Shown piece after piece: positions 33,640-46,544 of a stretch of DNA of 64,000 nucleotides (positions are counted from its first letter, which is position 1; the number at the start of each line of letters is the position of its first letter). Under the pieces are notes generated by a model. The model was not told where the DNA came from, searched no databases, and saw nothing but the letters and a program-made list of their open reading frames with translations. This DNA comes from Tragulus kanchil (taxonomy: Eukaryota > Chordata > Mammalia > Artiodactyla > Tragulidae): positions 138,033,301-138,097,300 of the forward strand of contig JAIOJX010000025.1 of assembly GCA_022376925.1 (NCBI GenBank). Direction: 5' to 3'. Position numbers and translations under genes: made by a program.

Positions 33640-35850
33640 GAACCTCTAACCCTTTATATTGTTCTGCTAGAAAGTTTCGGTATAGTCGCAGTGTTGGGAT
33701 GACGTAGACGGGGTTGGTACTGGTGGTGGAGGACAGCAGCCATGGGTGGGGAAAGCTTAATACATGGTTTTTTGTCCTTTCTGGGAGGATTGTAATCATC
33801 TGTCCTGTGTGTTGATGATTTTTTAAGACAGGTACTCATGTTGTCTCTCTCAGAAGGATGCGAGGATATTTAATTTCTGGATAACCAAAGTTGGTAGAAG
33901 ACAAAAAGGAGCCCTGGTTGAATGGCTAGTTCCTGGTTTGACTGGTGCCTCTCCACGACTGTTTGCTAAAGCGTCCTGCCTCGGTCAGGCCCCTCCTTCC
34001 GTGGAAGGAACCTAGAAAGACCCTAGTGTGAAATGGAGGCGCCATTCAGAGGAAAGGCTAGCGAGAGTGTGGAGAAGGAGAGATCGGTAGGAGGGAGTGA
34101 TCGAGGAGTGGTGTTAACTTAGGAGTTATCTGTTACGTTGGGGCGGCATCGTGCGGAAACCAGAGCCCTCGGCCAGGACCCAGGGGACCTGAGCGCCCAC
34201 CTCCGTGGTGGCCTTGTGGTTTGGGAGAAGTCACTCTCCTTGGAGACAGCTTATCCCCCTCTTTGAACCAGGAGGGTATCCTCCGCCCTGTCTCCCTCAC
34301 AGGGTCTTGTGGAGGATCAAGTTTTGCATGTACTCATACCGCACGCATGTTTTATAAATTGTGAAGCCCAGTAGTGGTGTAAAACAAAGACTTTATTTGA
34401 TTTAGAAATACGAGTACCAGGGCCACATTTACCAGGCAAAGGTTAGAAAAGCACACGTTTTTCTAAAGAAGTGACCTTTGGATAACTGCATTTTAGGACA
34501 GATTGATAGTTGATAGACCTATAAATATTTTAAAAGACAAGGACAAAAACATGTACAGAGATCCTTCCCTGTTTGGGTCTTTTTTTTTAATCTGAGTAAA
34601 ATTTATATATGCTATTTCAAAAGCTTTGACAAATATATGCACTCGTGTAAGGTCTGTCCCTACCAACAAAGTATCTTCATTACCCTAGAATGTTCCTTCA
34701 GGATGCCATTCCAATTCTGTGCACACAGTTTAAATTAGTCGCAGTTTGAACCTCTTTATATTGTTCTGCTAGAAAGTTTCGGTATAGTCGCAGTGTTGGG
34801 ATGACGTAGACGGGGTTGGTACTGGTGGTGGAGGACAGCAGCCATGGGTGGGGAAAGCTTAATACATGGTTTTTTGTCCTTTCTGGGAGGATTGTAATCA
34901 TCTGTCCTGTGTGTTGATGATTTTTTAAGACAGGTACTCATGTTGTCTCTCTCAGAAGGATGCGAGGATATTTAATTTCTGGATAACCAAAGTTGGTAGA
35001 AGACAAAAAGGAGCCCTGGTTGAATGGCTAGTTCCTGGTTTGACTGGTGCCTCTCCACGACTGTTTGCTAAAGCGTCCTGCCTCGGTCAGGCCCCTCCTT
35101 CCGTGGAAGGAACCTAGAAAGACCCTAGTGTGAAATGGAGGCGCCATTCAGAGGAAAGGCTAGCGAGAGTGTGGAGAAGGAGAGATCGGTAGGAGGGAGT
35201 GATCGAGGAGTGGTGTTAACTTAGGAGTTATCTGTTACGTTGGGGCGGCATCGTGCGGAAACCAGAGCCCTCGGCCAGGACCCAGGGGACCTGAGCGCCC
35301 ACCTCCGTGGTGGCCTTGTGGTTTGGGAGAAGTCACTCTCCTTGGAGACAGCTTATCCCCCTCTTTGAACCAGGAGGGTATCCTCCGCCCTGTCTCCCTC
35401 ACAGGGTCTTGTGGAGGATCAAGTTTTGCATGTACTCATACCGCACGCATGTTTTATAAATTGTGAAGCCCAGTAGTGGTGTAAAACAAAGACTTTATTT
35501 GATTTAGAAATACGAGTACCAGGGCCACATTTACCAGGCAAAGGTTAGAAAAGCACACGTTTTTCTAAAGAAGTGACCTTTGGATAACTGCATTTTAGGA
35601 CAGATTGATAGTTGATAGACCTATAAATATTTTAAAAGACAAGGACAAAAACATGTACAGAGATACTTCCCTGTTTGGGTCTTTTTTTTTTTTTAATCTG
35701 AGTAAAATTTATATATGCTATTTCAAAAGCTTTGACAAATATATGCACTCGTGTAAGGTCTGTCCCTACCAACAAAGTATCTTCATTACCCTAGAATGTT
35801 CCTTCAGGATGCCATTCCAATTCTGTGCACACAGTTTAATTTGGCCTGTT
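33640..35850. repeat. Direct duplication D13, 1102 bp
   Basis: Copy 1 is about 33640-34742 and copy 2 about 34748-35850. The T-run after gtttgggtc is 8 bases in copy 1 and 12 in copy 2, and gatccttccc/gatacttccc differ. Copy 2 starts with a loss (gaacctctaaccctttat against gaacctctttat). It overlaps D12, so 32526-32711 occurs three times. Confidence 0.92.
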
Positions 35851-36060
35851 CTTGATCTTCATATAAATGGAATCGTGGCTTCTGTGGCTGAAATGATGCT
35901 TTTTTTTTTAATGCTTCATCGTGCTGTTGACATGTATCAGTAGTACCTTTTGTTTTATTCTTGAGTGATAATACATTGTATAAGTGTAGTTTACTTATCC
36001 TTCTGTAGAGTTTGTTTCCAGTTTGGGGTGACTATAAATAAAGCTGATTTCAATATTCTT
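35698..36060 (-). mobile_element. Older L1, left part, interrupted by younger L1
   Basis: tatttcaaaagctttgacaa, ttcatataaatggaatcgtg, gacatgtatcagtagtacct and gactataaataaagctgatt match the 3' region of old mammalian L1 in reverse. The same element resumes at 46562, directly after the younger L1. Part of it is also at 34592-34742. Confidence 0.8.
36044..36060. repeat. L1 target-site duplication, left copy
   Basis: ctgatttcaatattctt (17 bp) precedes the L1 poly-T end and is repeated exactly at 46545-46561. Confidence 0.93.
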
Positions 36061-36432
36061 TTTTTTTTTTTAAACCTTTATTTTGCTTTAAACTTTTACA
36101 GAGTTTTGTTGTTTACAGATATGCATGTTCCCAGCTTAGTCATATGTATATCCCCCCTTCCCACCCCTCCCAGCCATCACACAGCACCCCTGAAGGATCC
36201 CCTTTTCTCACAGAGCAATGACTATAGCTGTTTTCTTCACTTAACGATAGTACAGGCCTTCATGCTACTTCCTTTACACCTCTCACCCTCTGTCCTTCCC
36301 CACAATGTCCGTATGTCCACTGTCCATGTCTGTCTTTCAGTTGCTTCACTGCGTGTGCCATCATCACCATCCTACTAGATTCCATATATATGTGTTAATA
36401 TACTGTATTTGTCCTTCTCTTTCTGACTGACT

Positions 36433-39400
36433 TCACTTTTTATGATACGTTGTAGATCCAGCCACCTCATTAGGGCTGATTCTTCTGCATTTTTCTTTAC
36501 AGCTGTGTAGTATCCCATTGTATATATGTACCAGAGCTGTTGTATCCATTCGTTTCGTCGATGGGCATCTAGGTTGCTTCCATGGTCTAGCTATTGTGTA
36601 GAGAGCTGCAATGAACACTGGGGTACAGGTGCTTCTTTCAGATTTGATTTCATCAGGGTATAAGCCTAAGAGTGGGATTGCTGGGTCGTATGGTGCTTCT
36701 ATTTTTAGTTTTTTAAGAAATCTCCATACTGTCTTCCATAGAGGCTGTATCAATTTACATTCCCACCAGCAATGCAGGAGTGTTCCCTTTTCTCCACACC
36801 CTCTCCAGCATTTATTGTCTGTCGATTTGTGGATGATGGCCATTCTGACGGGTGTGAGGTGATATCTCATTGTAGTTTTGATTTGCATTTCTCTAATTAT
36901 TAGTGAAGTTGAGCATCGTTTCATGTGCTTTTGGGCCATCTGTATGTCTTCTTTGGAGAGGCGTCTCTTTAGATCTTTTTCCCATTTTTTGATTGGGTTG
37001 TTCGTTTTTCCAGTGCTGAGTTGTCTGAGTTGCTTGTAGATTTTGGAGATTAATTCTTTGTCTGTTGTTTCATTTGCTATGATTTTCTCCCATTCTGTGG
37101 GCTGTCTGTTCAGCTTTTTTGTTGATTTCTTTTGCTGTACAAAAGTTTTTAAGTTTCATTAGGTCCCACATGTTCATTTGTCTTTTGAGTTCTGCTATTC
37201 TAGTAGGTGGGTCAGAGAAGATCTTGCTTTGATTTATGTCCTTGAGGGTTTTGCCTATATTCTTCTCTAAGAGTTTGATGGTTTCTGGTCTTACATTTAG
37301 GTCTTTAATCCATTTTGAGTTGATCTTTGTGTATGGGGTCAGGGACTGTTCCAACTTCATTTTTTTGCATGTAGCTGTCCAATTTTCCCAGCACCATTTG
37401 TTGAAGAGGCTGTCTTTGTCCCATTTTATAGTTTTGCCTCCTTTGTCAAAAATAAGGTACCCATAGGTGCGTGGGTTTATCTCTGGGTTCTCAATCTTGT
37501 TCCATTGGTCGATGTTTCTGTTTTTGTGCCAGTACCATACTGTTTTGATAACTGTTGCTTTGTAGTAGAGTCTGAAGTTGGGGAGGCTGATCCCTCCAGC
37601 TCCATTTTTTTTCTTTCTTTGAGGTCTTTTGTGTTTCCATATGAACTGTGTTATTCTTTGGTCTAGTTCTGTGAAGAATGTCATTGGAAGTTTGATAGGT
37701 TGCTTCGATTCTTCTGCATTTTCTTTACAGCTGTGTAGTATCCCATTGTATATATGTACCAGAGCTGTTGTATCCATTCGCTTCCGATGGGCATCTGGGG
37801 AGTCTAGCTATTGTGTAGAGAGCTGCAATGAACACTGGGGTACAGGTGCTTCTTTCAGATTTGATTTCATCAGGGTATAAGCCTAAGAGTGGGATTGCTG
37901 GGTCGTATGGTGCTTCTATTTTTAGTTTTTTAAGAAATCTCCATACTGTCTTCCATAGAGGCTGTATCAATTTACATTCCCACCAGCAATGCAGGAGTGT
38001 TCCCTTTTCTCCACACCCTCTCCAGCATTTATTGTCTGTCGATTTGTGGATGATGGCCATTCTGACGGGTGTGAGGTGATATCTCATTGTAGTTTTGATT
38101 TGCATTTCTCTAATTATTAGTGAAGTTGAGCATCGTTTCATGTGCTTTTGGGCCATCTGTATGTCTTCTTTGGAGAGGCGTCTCTTTAGATCTTTTTCCC
38201 ATTTTTTGATTGGGTTGTTCGTTTTTCCAGTGCTGAGTTGTCTGAGTTGCTTGTAGATTTTGGAGATTAATTCTTTGTCTGTTGTTTCATTTGCTATGAT
38301 TTTCTCCCATTCTGTGGGCTGTCTGTTCAGCTTTTTTGTTGATTTCTTTTGCTGTACAAAAGTTTTTAAGTTTCATTAGGTCCCACATGTTCATTTGTCT
38401 TTTGAGTTCTGCTATTCTAGTAGGTGGGTCAGAGAAGATCTTGCTTTGATTTATGTCCTTGAGGGTTTTGCCTATATTCTTCTCTAAGAGTTTGATGGTT
38501 TCTGGTCTTACATTTAGGTCTTTAATCCATTTTGAGTTGATCTTTGTGTATGGGGTCAGGGACTGTTCCAACTTCATTTTTTTGCATGTAGCTGTCCAAT
38601 TTTCCCAGCACCATTTGTTGAAGAGGCTGTCTTTGTCCCATTTTATAGTTTTGCCTCCTTTGTCAAAAATAAGGTACCCATAGGTGCGTGGGTTTATCTC
38701 TGGGTTCTCAATCTTGTTCCATTGGTCGATGTTTCTGTTTTTGTGCCAGTACCATACTGTTTTGATAACTGTTGCTTTGTAGTAGAGTCTGAAGTTGGGG
38801 AGGCTGATCCCTCCAGCTCCATTCTTCTTTCTCAGGATTGCTTTGGCTATTCGAGGTCTTTTGTGTTTCCATATGAACTGTGTTATTCTTTGGTCTAGTT
38901 CTGTGAAGAATGTCATTGGAAGTTTGATAGGGATCGCATTGAAGCTATAGATGACATTTGGTAGTGTGGTCATTTTCACAGTATTGATTCTTCCGACCCA
39001 GGAACATGGAATATCTCTCCATCTGTTTAAGTCTTGTTTAATCTCTTTCATGAGTGTCTTGTAATTTTCTGTGTACAGTTCTTTTGTTTCTTTGGGTAGG
39101 TTTATTCCTAGATATTTGATTCATTTGGTTGTGATGGTGAAGGGGATTGCCTCTTTGATTTCGTTTTCTGATTTTTCATTGTTTGTGTATAGGAATGCCA
39201 GTGATTTCTGTATATTGATTTTGTATCCTGCAACTTTGCTGAATTCGCTGATTAACTCTAGCAGTTTTGTAATAGTATCTTTGGGATTTTCAATGTATAA
39301 TATCATGTCATCTGCAAATAGAGTTTGACTTCTTCCTTTCCAATCTGGATTCCTTTGATTTCTTTCTCTTCTCTTATTGCTGTTGGTAGAACTTCCAGGA

Positions 39401-41401
39401 CTATGTTGAATAAGAGTGGTGAAAGTGGACACCCTTGTCTTGTTCCTGATCTTAGAGGAAATGCTTTGAGTTTTTCACCATTGAGGATAATGTTCACTGT
39501 GGGCTTCTCATATATGGCTTTCACTATGTTGAGATAGGTTCTTTCTACGCCCATTTTTTGAAAAGTTTTTATCATAAATGGATGCTGTACTTTGTCGAAG
39601 GCTTTTTCTGCATCTATTGAGATGATCACGTGGTTTTTGTCTCTCAATTTGTTGATACGGTGTATCACATTGATTGATTTGTGGATATTGAAGAATCCTT
39701 GCATGCCTGGGATGAACCCAACTTGATCATGATGTATCAGCTTTTTGATGTATTGTTGAATTCTGTTTGCTAGGATTTTATTGAGGATTTTGGCGTCTAG
39801 ATTCATCAGTGAAATTGGCCTATAATTTTCTTTTTTTGTGTTGTCTTTGCCTGGTTTTGGTATCAGGGTGATGGCAACCTTGTAGAATGTGTTTGGAAGT
39901 GTTCCTTCCTGTGCAATTGTTTGGAAGAGTTTTAGAAGGACAGGCATTAGCTCTTCTTTAAATGTTTGGTCGAATTCACTTGTGAAATCACCTGACCCTG
40001 GGCTTTTATTTTTGGGTAGATTTTTGATCACAACGTTGATTTCTGAGCTTGTGATTGGCTTGTTCATAGTTTCTATTTCTTCCTGGTTGAGTCTTGGGAG
40101 ATTAATCTTCTCTAAGAAACTATCCATTTCTTCCAGGTTGTCCAGTTTGTTGCCATAGAGTTGTTCATAATAGTCTCTTAGAATCCTTTGGATTTCTGCA
40201 TTATCTGTTGTAATCTCCTTTTTCATTTTTGATTTTGGTGATCTGGTTCTTCTCTCTCTTTTTCTTGATGAGTCCGGCCAGTGGTGTGTCAATTTTGTTT
40301 ACCTTTTCAAAGAACCAGCTTTTTGTTTTATTTATCTTTACTATTGTTTCTTTCGTTTCTTTTTCATTTATTTCTGCTCTGATCTTTATGATTTCCCTTC
40401 TTCTGCTGGCTTTGGAATGTTTCTGTTCTTCTTTCTCCAGTTGTTTTAAGCGTAAGGTTAGGTGGTCTGTTTGAGATTTTCCTAGTTTCTTGAAGTGGAA
40501 TTGAATGCTATAAACTTCCCTCTTAGAACTGCTTTTGCAGTATCCCATAGGTTTTGCACTGTCGTGTGTTCATTGTCATTTTCTTCTGGGAATTGTTTTA
40601 TTTCTCCTTTGATTTGCTCGGTAATCGGTTGGTTTTTTAGGTATGTGTTGTTTAATCTCCATGTGTTTGTGTTTTTAGCAGTTTTGTTCCTGTGGTTGAT
40701 CTCTAGTCTCATTGCGTTGTGGTCCGAGAAGATGATTGATATAATTTCAGTTTTCTTGAATTGACTGAGGTTTGATTTGTGGCCCAAGATGTGGTCTATC
40801 CTGGAGAATGTTCTGTGAGCACTTGAGAAGAAAGTGTATTCTTTTGCTTTTGGATGGAAAGTCCTAAAGATATCAATGAGGTCCCTTTCTTCTAGTGTGG
40901 CATTTAAGGCTTGTGTTTATTAATTTTCTGTTTGGATGATCTGTCCATTGGTGTGAGAGGAGTGTTAAAGTCTCCTGCTATGATTGTGTTAGTGTCAATG
41001 TCTTCTTTTATGTCTGAAAGTGTTTGTCTTATGTATTGGGGTGCTCCTGTGTTGGGTGCATAGATATTTATGATTGTTATATCTTCTTCTTGGATCGATC
41101 CCTTGATCATTATGTAGTGTCCTTCCTTGTCTCTTCTAATCTTCTTTATTTTGAGGTCTATTTTGTCTGATATGAGGATTGCTACTCCAGCTTTCTTTTG
41201 ATTTCCATTTGCATGGTATATCTTTTTCCATCCTCTCACTTTCAGTCTATGATTGTCTGTAGGTCTGAAGTGAGTTTCCTGGAGGCAGCATATGTATGGG
41301 TCGTGTTTTTGAATCCATTCAGCCAGTCTGTGTCTTTTGGTTGGGGCTTTTAGTCCATTTACATTCAAAGTAATTATTGATACAAATAATCCTATTGTCA
41401 T
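36433..41401 (-). pseudogene. L1 ORF2 (endonuclease-reverse transcriptase), broken
   Basis: The start at 41401 gives MTIGLFVSIITLNVNGLKAP, the N terminus of the apurinic-type endonuclease that nicks target DNA. The reverse transcriptase region spans about 40290-39130, with the FADD catalytic box at 39307-39318. The C-terminal part has the CWWEC-type cysteine motif near 36760, and the frame ends at 36433. Just before FADD the frame is lost: the sequence expected to read LSLFADD is about four bases short. Further shifts lie near 40250 and 40890. Duplication D14 repeats the C-terminal 1.2 kb. The product would be inactive. Confidence 0.88.
36478..38932. repeat. Direct duplication D14, about 1.22 kb, inside L1
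   Basis: Copy 1 is about 36478-37700 and copy 2 about 37707-38932. The start of copy 2 has lost 12 bases around gggcatct (near 37795), and the end of copy 1 has lost about 20 around tccatttttttt (37605-37620). Between these damaged tips the copies are nearly identical. Confidence 0.92.
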
Positions 41402-43130
41402 CTTCTTAGATGTTATGATGGATTTGTTTCGTGGATCTTCTCCTTTTATACTTGTTGTCTATGTAGATCCCTTTAACACTTGTTGTAAAGCTGGTTTGGT
41501 GTGACTTAATTCTTTTAGTTTTTGCTTATCTGTAAAGCTTTTGATTTCTCCATCGATTTTGAAGGAGATCCTTGCAGGATAGAGGATTCTTGGTTGCAGA
41601 TTATTCTCTTTTAGCTGTTTAAATGTGTCCTGCCATTCCCTTCTGGCCTGCAGAGTTTCTGTTGAAAGATCAGCTGTTAAACAGACGGGCTTTCCCTTGT
41701 ATGTCACTAGTTGCTTTTCCCTTGCTCCTTTGAGAATTCTGTCCTATGTTTAATTTGTGTTAGCTTCATTAATATGTGTCTTGGTGTGTTTCTTCTCGGG
41801 TCTATCCTGTATGGTACTCTTTGCGCTTCTTGGACTTGATTGACTATTTCCTTTCCCATGTTGGGGAAATTTTCAACTATAATCTCTTCAAAAATTTTCT
41901 CATAGCCTTTCTTTTTTTCTTCTTCTTCTGGAAACCCTATAATTCAAATATTGGTGTGTTTGATATTATCCCAGAGGTCTCTGAGGCTATCCTCTGCTCT
42001 TTTCATTCTTTGAGCTAGATTCTGTTTTTCAGCAGTTACTTCCACCATTCTTTCTTCCAGCTCACTTATCCAGTCTTCTGTCTCAGATACTCTGCTCTTG
42101 ATTCCTTCTATAGTGTTTTTAAGTTCAGCAATTGAGTTGTTTGTCTTTGTCTGATATGAGGATTGCTACTCCAGCTTTCTTTTGATTTCCATTTGCATGG
42201 TATATCTTTTTCCATCCTCTCACTTTCAGTCTATGATTGTCTGTAGGTCTGAAGTGAGTTTCCTGGAGGCAGCATATGTATGGGTCGTGTTTTTGAATCC
42301 ATTCAGCCAGTCTGTGTCTTTTGGTTGGGGCTTTTAGTCCATTTACATTCAAAGTAATTATTGATACAAATAATCCTATTGTCATCTTCTTAGATGTTAT
42401 GATGGATTTGTTTCGTGGATCTTCTCCTTTTATACTTGTTGTCTATGTAGATCCCTTTAACACTTGTTGTAAAGCTGGTTTGGTGTGACTTAATTCTTTT
42501 AGTTTTTGCTTATCTGTAAAGCTTTTGATTTCTCCATCGATTTTGAAGGAGATCCTTGCAGGATAGAGGATTCTTGGTTGCAGATTATTCTCTTTTAGCT
42601 GTTTAAATGTGTCCTGCCATTCCCTTCTGGCCTGCAGAGTTTCTGTTGAAAGATCAGCTGTTAAACGTATGGACTTTCCCTTGTATGTCACTAGTTGCTT
42701 TTCCCTTGCTCCTTTGAGAATTCTGTCCTATGTTTAATTTGTGTTAGCTTCATTAATATGTGTCTTGGTGTGTTTCTTCTCGGGTCTATCCTGTATGGTA
42801 CTCTTTGCGCTTCTTGGACTTGATTGACTATTTCCTTTCCCATGTTGGGGAAATTTTCAACTATAATCTCTTCAAAAATTTTCTCATAGCCTTTCTTTTT
42901 TTCTTCTTCTTCTGGAAACCCTATAATTCAAATATTGGTGTGTTTGATATTATCCCAGAGGTCTCTGAGGCTATCCTCTGCTCTTTTCATTCTTTGAGCT
43001 AGATTCTGTTTTTCAGCAGTTACTTCCACCATTCTTTCTTCCAGCTCACTTATCCAGTCTTCTGTCTCAGATACTCTGCTCTTGATTCCTTCTATAGTGT
43101 TTTTAAGTTCAGCAATTGAGTTGTTTGTCT
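41162..43130. repeat. Direct duplication D15, 984 bp, inside L1
   Basis: Copy 1 is 41162-42145 and copy 2 42146-43130. It covers the ORF2 start and the 3' half of ORF1. One cluster of substitutions differs (cagacgggctttccc at 41685, cgtatggactttccc at 42665), unlike the homopolymer indels seen elsewhere. The join shares ttgtct. Confidence 0.92.
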
Positions 43131-43347
43131 CTGTTACTTTTTTGGTAAGTTCTTGTATTTCTTTATTCAGTGTGTTAGTTGTGTCTTGCAATTTCTCTGA
43201 CGTTCTGTTTTCAGTGTCTTTGATCATCTTTACTATCATTCTTCTGAAATCACTTTCAGAAAGTTTGTCCAAATTCTCTTCATTGATTTGATCTTGTGTG
43301 TTTGTAGATTGTTCCTTCACTTGTGTGGTATTTCTCTGCCGTTTCAT
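42443..43347 (-). pseudogene. L1 ORF1 (RNA-binding chaperone), nonsense mutation
   Basis: From ATG at 43347 (MKRQRNTTQVKEQ) the frame runs through a coiled-coil region rich in leucine heptads, the trimerisation domain. At 42928-42930 it meets TGA after KHTNI; the frame beyond still reads IIGFPEEEEK and continues to TAG-type termination at 42443. TGA probably arose from CGA by CpG decay. The first copy of D15 carries the same stop. ORF1p coats L1 RNA and is needed for mobility. The true N terminus may extend slightly upstream. Confidence 0.85.
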
Positions 43348-45290
43348 TGTTGTTATTAATTTTTTAACTGACTCTGGGATTTCCTTTTCCCAGACTTTGA
43401 GTTACGTCTGTTGGTGTTTGTTGTTTGGAGGGGGCTTCTTATTCTGGGTGATGCTGGTGGTTGGGTGATGTCAGGACTTGCATACAAGTGATTACCTTTG
43501 TTGGCGTTCTCACTTGTATAGTGCTCTCTAGTGTTAGGCGTTCTCTAGTATTGTAGAGTTTTGGAGTCAGTACTCCCTCCCTAAAGCCCCGGGGCTTGTT
43601 GCCTGACAAGGGAATGAAGATTTCGCGGCTGGTTTGTTATGGCATTAAATGATATTAAAACATATATACACGAATGAGAAACAGAAGGTATACCTTTGAC
43701 AAATGGCAATTAAAACATTATGCAAATACTATCCAGCCTATTGAATTATACATACAAACATATACAGCTATAACATAACCCAAGTATTCCAACCAAAAAT
43801 ACAGTACAATATGTTAGCATGGCAAATAAAGAAAGCCAAGAATGATATCCACCAGTTAATAACCAAACTAAGTAGAGCGCAAATTGAAGAATAATGCTAG
43901 AGCAGGGTCCCCGTTGGGGATAAGGCAATGAGGACAGAACAGACTAAGAAATATGGTGGGAAAAGGGGGAAAGAGAAAGGGAGGATAGAAGAGAAATATA
44001 GAATAATACTGCAAAGTTAAATATAGGGAGATAAAGATTTGTATGTATTAGAGTTTAGTGCTATAGGAAAGGAGCTTCAGAGAAAGCAAAGAATTATAGA
44101 AGAAGTAGTAGTACAAATGAAAATTTTAAAAATAAAAAAAGTATATAGAAAACAAAGCAAAAATAATAAAAAAAAAACAAAGACTTCTTCCAGCTAATTT
44201 TTTGTTTTTAATTTTTCAGCATTTAGTTTTCGACTTTTTGGTAAGTTCTTGTATTTCTTTATTCAGTGTGTTAGTTGTGTCTTGCAATTTCTCTGACGTT
44301 CTGTTTTCAGTGTCTTTGATCATCTTTACTATCATTCTTCTGAAATCACTTTCAGAAAGTTTGTCCAAATTCTCTTCATTGATTTGATCTTGTGTGTTTG
44401 TAGATTGTTCCTTCACTTGTGTGGTATTTCTCTGCCGTTTCATTGTTGTTATTAATTTTTTAACTGACTCTGGGATTTCCTTTTCCCAGACTTTGAGTTA
44501 CGTCTGTTGGTGTTTGTTGTTTGGAGGGGGCTTCTTATTCTGGGTGATGCTGGTGGTTGGGTGATGTCAGGACTTGCATACAAGTGATTACCTTTGTTGG
44601 CGTTCTCACTTGTATAGTGCTCTCTAGTGTTAGGCGTTCTCTAGTATTGTAGAGTTTTGGAGTCAGTACTCCCTCCCTAAAGCCCCGGGGCTTGTTGCCT
44701 GACAAGGGAATGAAGATTTCGCGGCTGGTTTGTTATGGCATTAAATGATATTAAAACATATATACACGAATGAGAAACAGAAGGTATACCTTTGACAAAT
44801 GGCAATTAAAACATTATGCAAATACTATCCAGCCTATTGAATTATACATACAAACATATACAGCTATAACATAACCCAAGTATTCCAACCAAAAATACAG
44901 TACAATATGTTAGCATGGCAAATAAAGAAAGCCAAGAATGATATCCACCAGTTAATAACCAAACTAAGTAGAGCGCAAATTGAAGAATAATGCTAGAGCA
45001 GGGTCCCCGTTGGGGATAAGGCAATGAGGACAGAACAGACTAAGAAATATGGTGGGAAAAGGGGGAAAGAGAAAGGGAGGATAGAAGAGAAATATAGAAT
45101 AATACTGCAAAGTTAAATATAGGGAGATAAAGATTTGTATGTATTAGAGTTTAGTGCTATAGGAAAGGAGCTTCAGAGAAAGCAAAGAATTATAGAAGAA
45201 GTAGTAGTACAAATGAAAATTTTAAAAAATTAAAAGAGATAAGTATATAGAAAAACAAAGCAAAAATAATAAAAACAAACAAAACCCCCC
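43137..45290. repeat. Direct duplication D16, 1096 bp, inside L1
   Basis: Copy 1 is about 43137-44179 and copy 2 about 44234-45290. It includes the 5' part of ORF1 and the A-rich leader. Between the copies lie about 55 T-rich bases (ttttttgtttttaatttttc) found nowhere after copy 2. Copy 1 has lost bases at gaaaattttaaaaataaa compared with copy 2. Confidence 0.92.
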
Positions 45291-46544
45291 ACAGAACCTT
45301 AAAAGGCCAATGGGGAACCAGACGTTTATACCAAAATAAAATGTGTGGTTTAAAAGGAAAAAGAAAAAAAAATTTATGTAAACTTGAATATATTCAGTCT
45401 TACTGATAAGACCTAGTAACTTCAATAGAATTCATTGAAGGAAATGAACACACCCACTCTCACACACCCAAAAAAGAAAAAAAAAAAAAAAAAGCAACAA
45501 CAGAAAAAACGGGGGGTGCACTTAGTGGGTTTGGAAAAAAGGGAAAAAAACAATTGAAACAAAGCAATACAGTACAAAAAAAAAAAGCAATAAAAAAGAA
45601 TAAGGAATAAAATGAAATTTTAAAAATCCAGCAGTAACTTCAGCTTCAGACAAAACGTGAAAATAGTGTTTATGTTCTTCTGTCTCTTGCTGACTATTCA
45701 GGAATTATCAGTCTTTTTCTTGCCTCTGGCAGTGGTTGGATCTGAAGACCTCTTTGACTCCTTGTTTGTTTCGGCCTATTCCAGAACTAAAAGGCCCGCC
45801 CAGGCTGGCCCTGGGAGTTTCTTAATCCAAATCCCTTTTCTTGCTGGGTGAAGCTAAATTCCCTCCCTGTAGCTTGACCAGCAGCCCTGCAGTTTGACCA
45901 GCAGCCGAACTACAGTAGGGAAAATGGCGTCTCACAAAAGATTTATTCCCACACGCTCTATGGGAAGCACTTCCACAGTGACCCCGACCCTGCTGCAGGC
46001 CACCGTCAACCCCCGCCACCGCGGGAGACGTCAGTTTACTCGGTGGTGAGCCTGGCTCAGTCTCATGCAGGATCTCCATTCCCCTCTCCTGGATCACAGT
46101 GCGCACAGAGTTTCCAGTCCTCCTCGGGGGCTCTGTGATTGGGCTAATGGTAACCTCCTCCAAAGGAAACTGAGTGCTGTCCTTCCAAGGACTGCTCAAG
46201 GGCACTTCTAGCTCAAAGGGGCACCGGGACCCTCCAAAGCAGGTCTGGCTCAGTCCCTTGTGGGTGTCACTGCTTCTTTCCCGGGTCTTGATCTGCAACA
46301 GGCTTTGTGCCTTTGGCCCGCCCAGCCTCTCTGGCGGGTATGAGGTTTGACTTTTAAAAGTGCGATTGCGCCCTTCCTACCGTCTCGATGCGGCTTCTCC
46401 TTTGTTCTTCGATGTGGGGTATCCTCTCTGTGATCAGAGCCAACCTCCTCCTGTCGATGGTTTCCCAGGAACTCTTTGCAATTCAGGCGATTTTGCAGGA
46501 GAGATGAGTGCACGTCCTTATACGCTGCCATCTTAGCTCCACCC

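Larger units (their letters stand above)
31660..33896. repeat. Direct duplication D12, about 1.13 kb, contains CEP135 exon 1
   Basis: Copy 1 is about 31660-32768 and copy 2 about 32791-33896. Differences sit mainly in G/C runs: gcggcggaaggaccc/gcggcgaaaggccc, gggcggggcgg/gggcgggcgg and gggcccgggcg/gggccgggcg. The linker is aaaaaagggggaggggggcc. The duplication starts 7 bases upstream of the X-box. Confidence 0.93.
36061..46544 (-). mobile_element. Full-length, inactivated L1 retrotransposon
   Basis: Read on the minus strand, the element has a GC-rich 5' UTR (about 46544-45650), an A-rich segment, ORF1, ORF2 (endonuclease, then reverse transcriptase, then a cysteine-rich C terminus), a 3' UTR and a poly-A tail (poly-T at 36061-36071). 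It inserted into an older L1 in CEP135 intron 1, antisense to the gene, and is bounded by a perfect 17-bp target-site duplication. Three internal tandem duplications (D14-D16) inflate it; without them it would be about 7.2 kb. ORF1 has a nonsense codon and ORF2 a frameshift, so it cannot move by itself. Being full length with a perfect target-site duplication suggests fairly recent insertion. Confidence 0.93.

Noticed and set aside
36433..41401. Host reverse transcriptase or endonuclease gene
   Set aside because: Sequence, order of domains, 3' poly-A and target-site duplication identify L1 ORF2.
45430..45620. A-rich and C/G-run segment as a regulatory element or telomere-like repeat
   Set aside because: It lies inside the L1 5' region between the 5' UTR and ORF1 and shows no regular unit.
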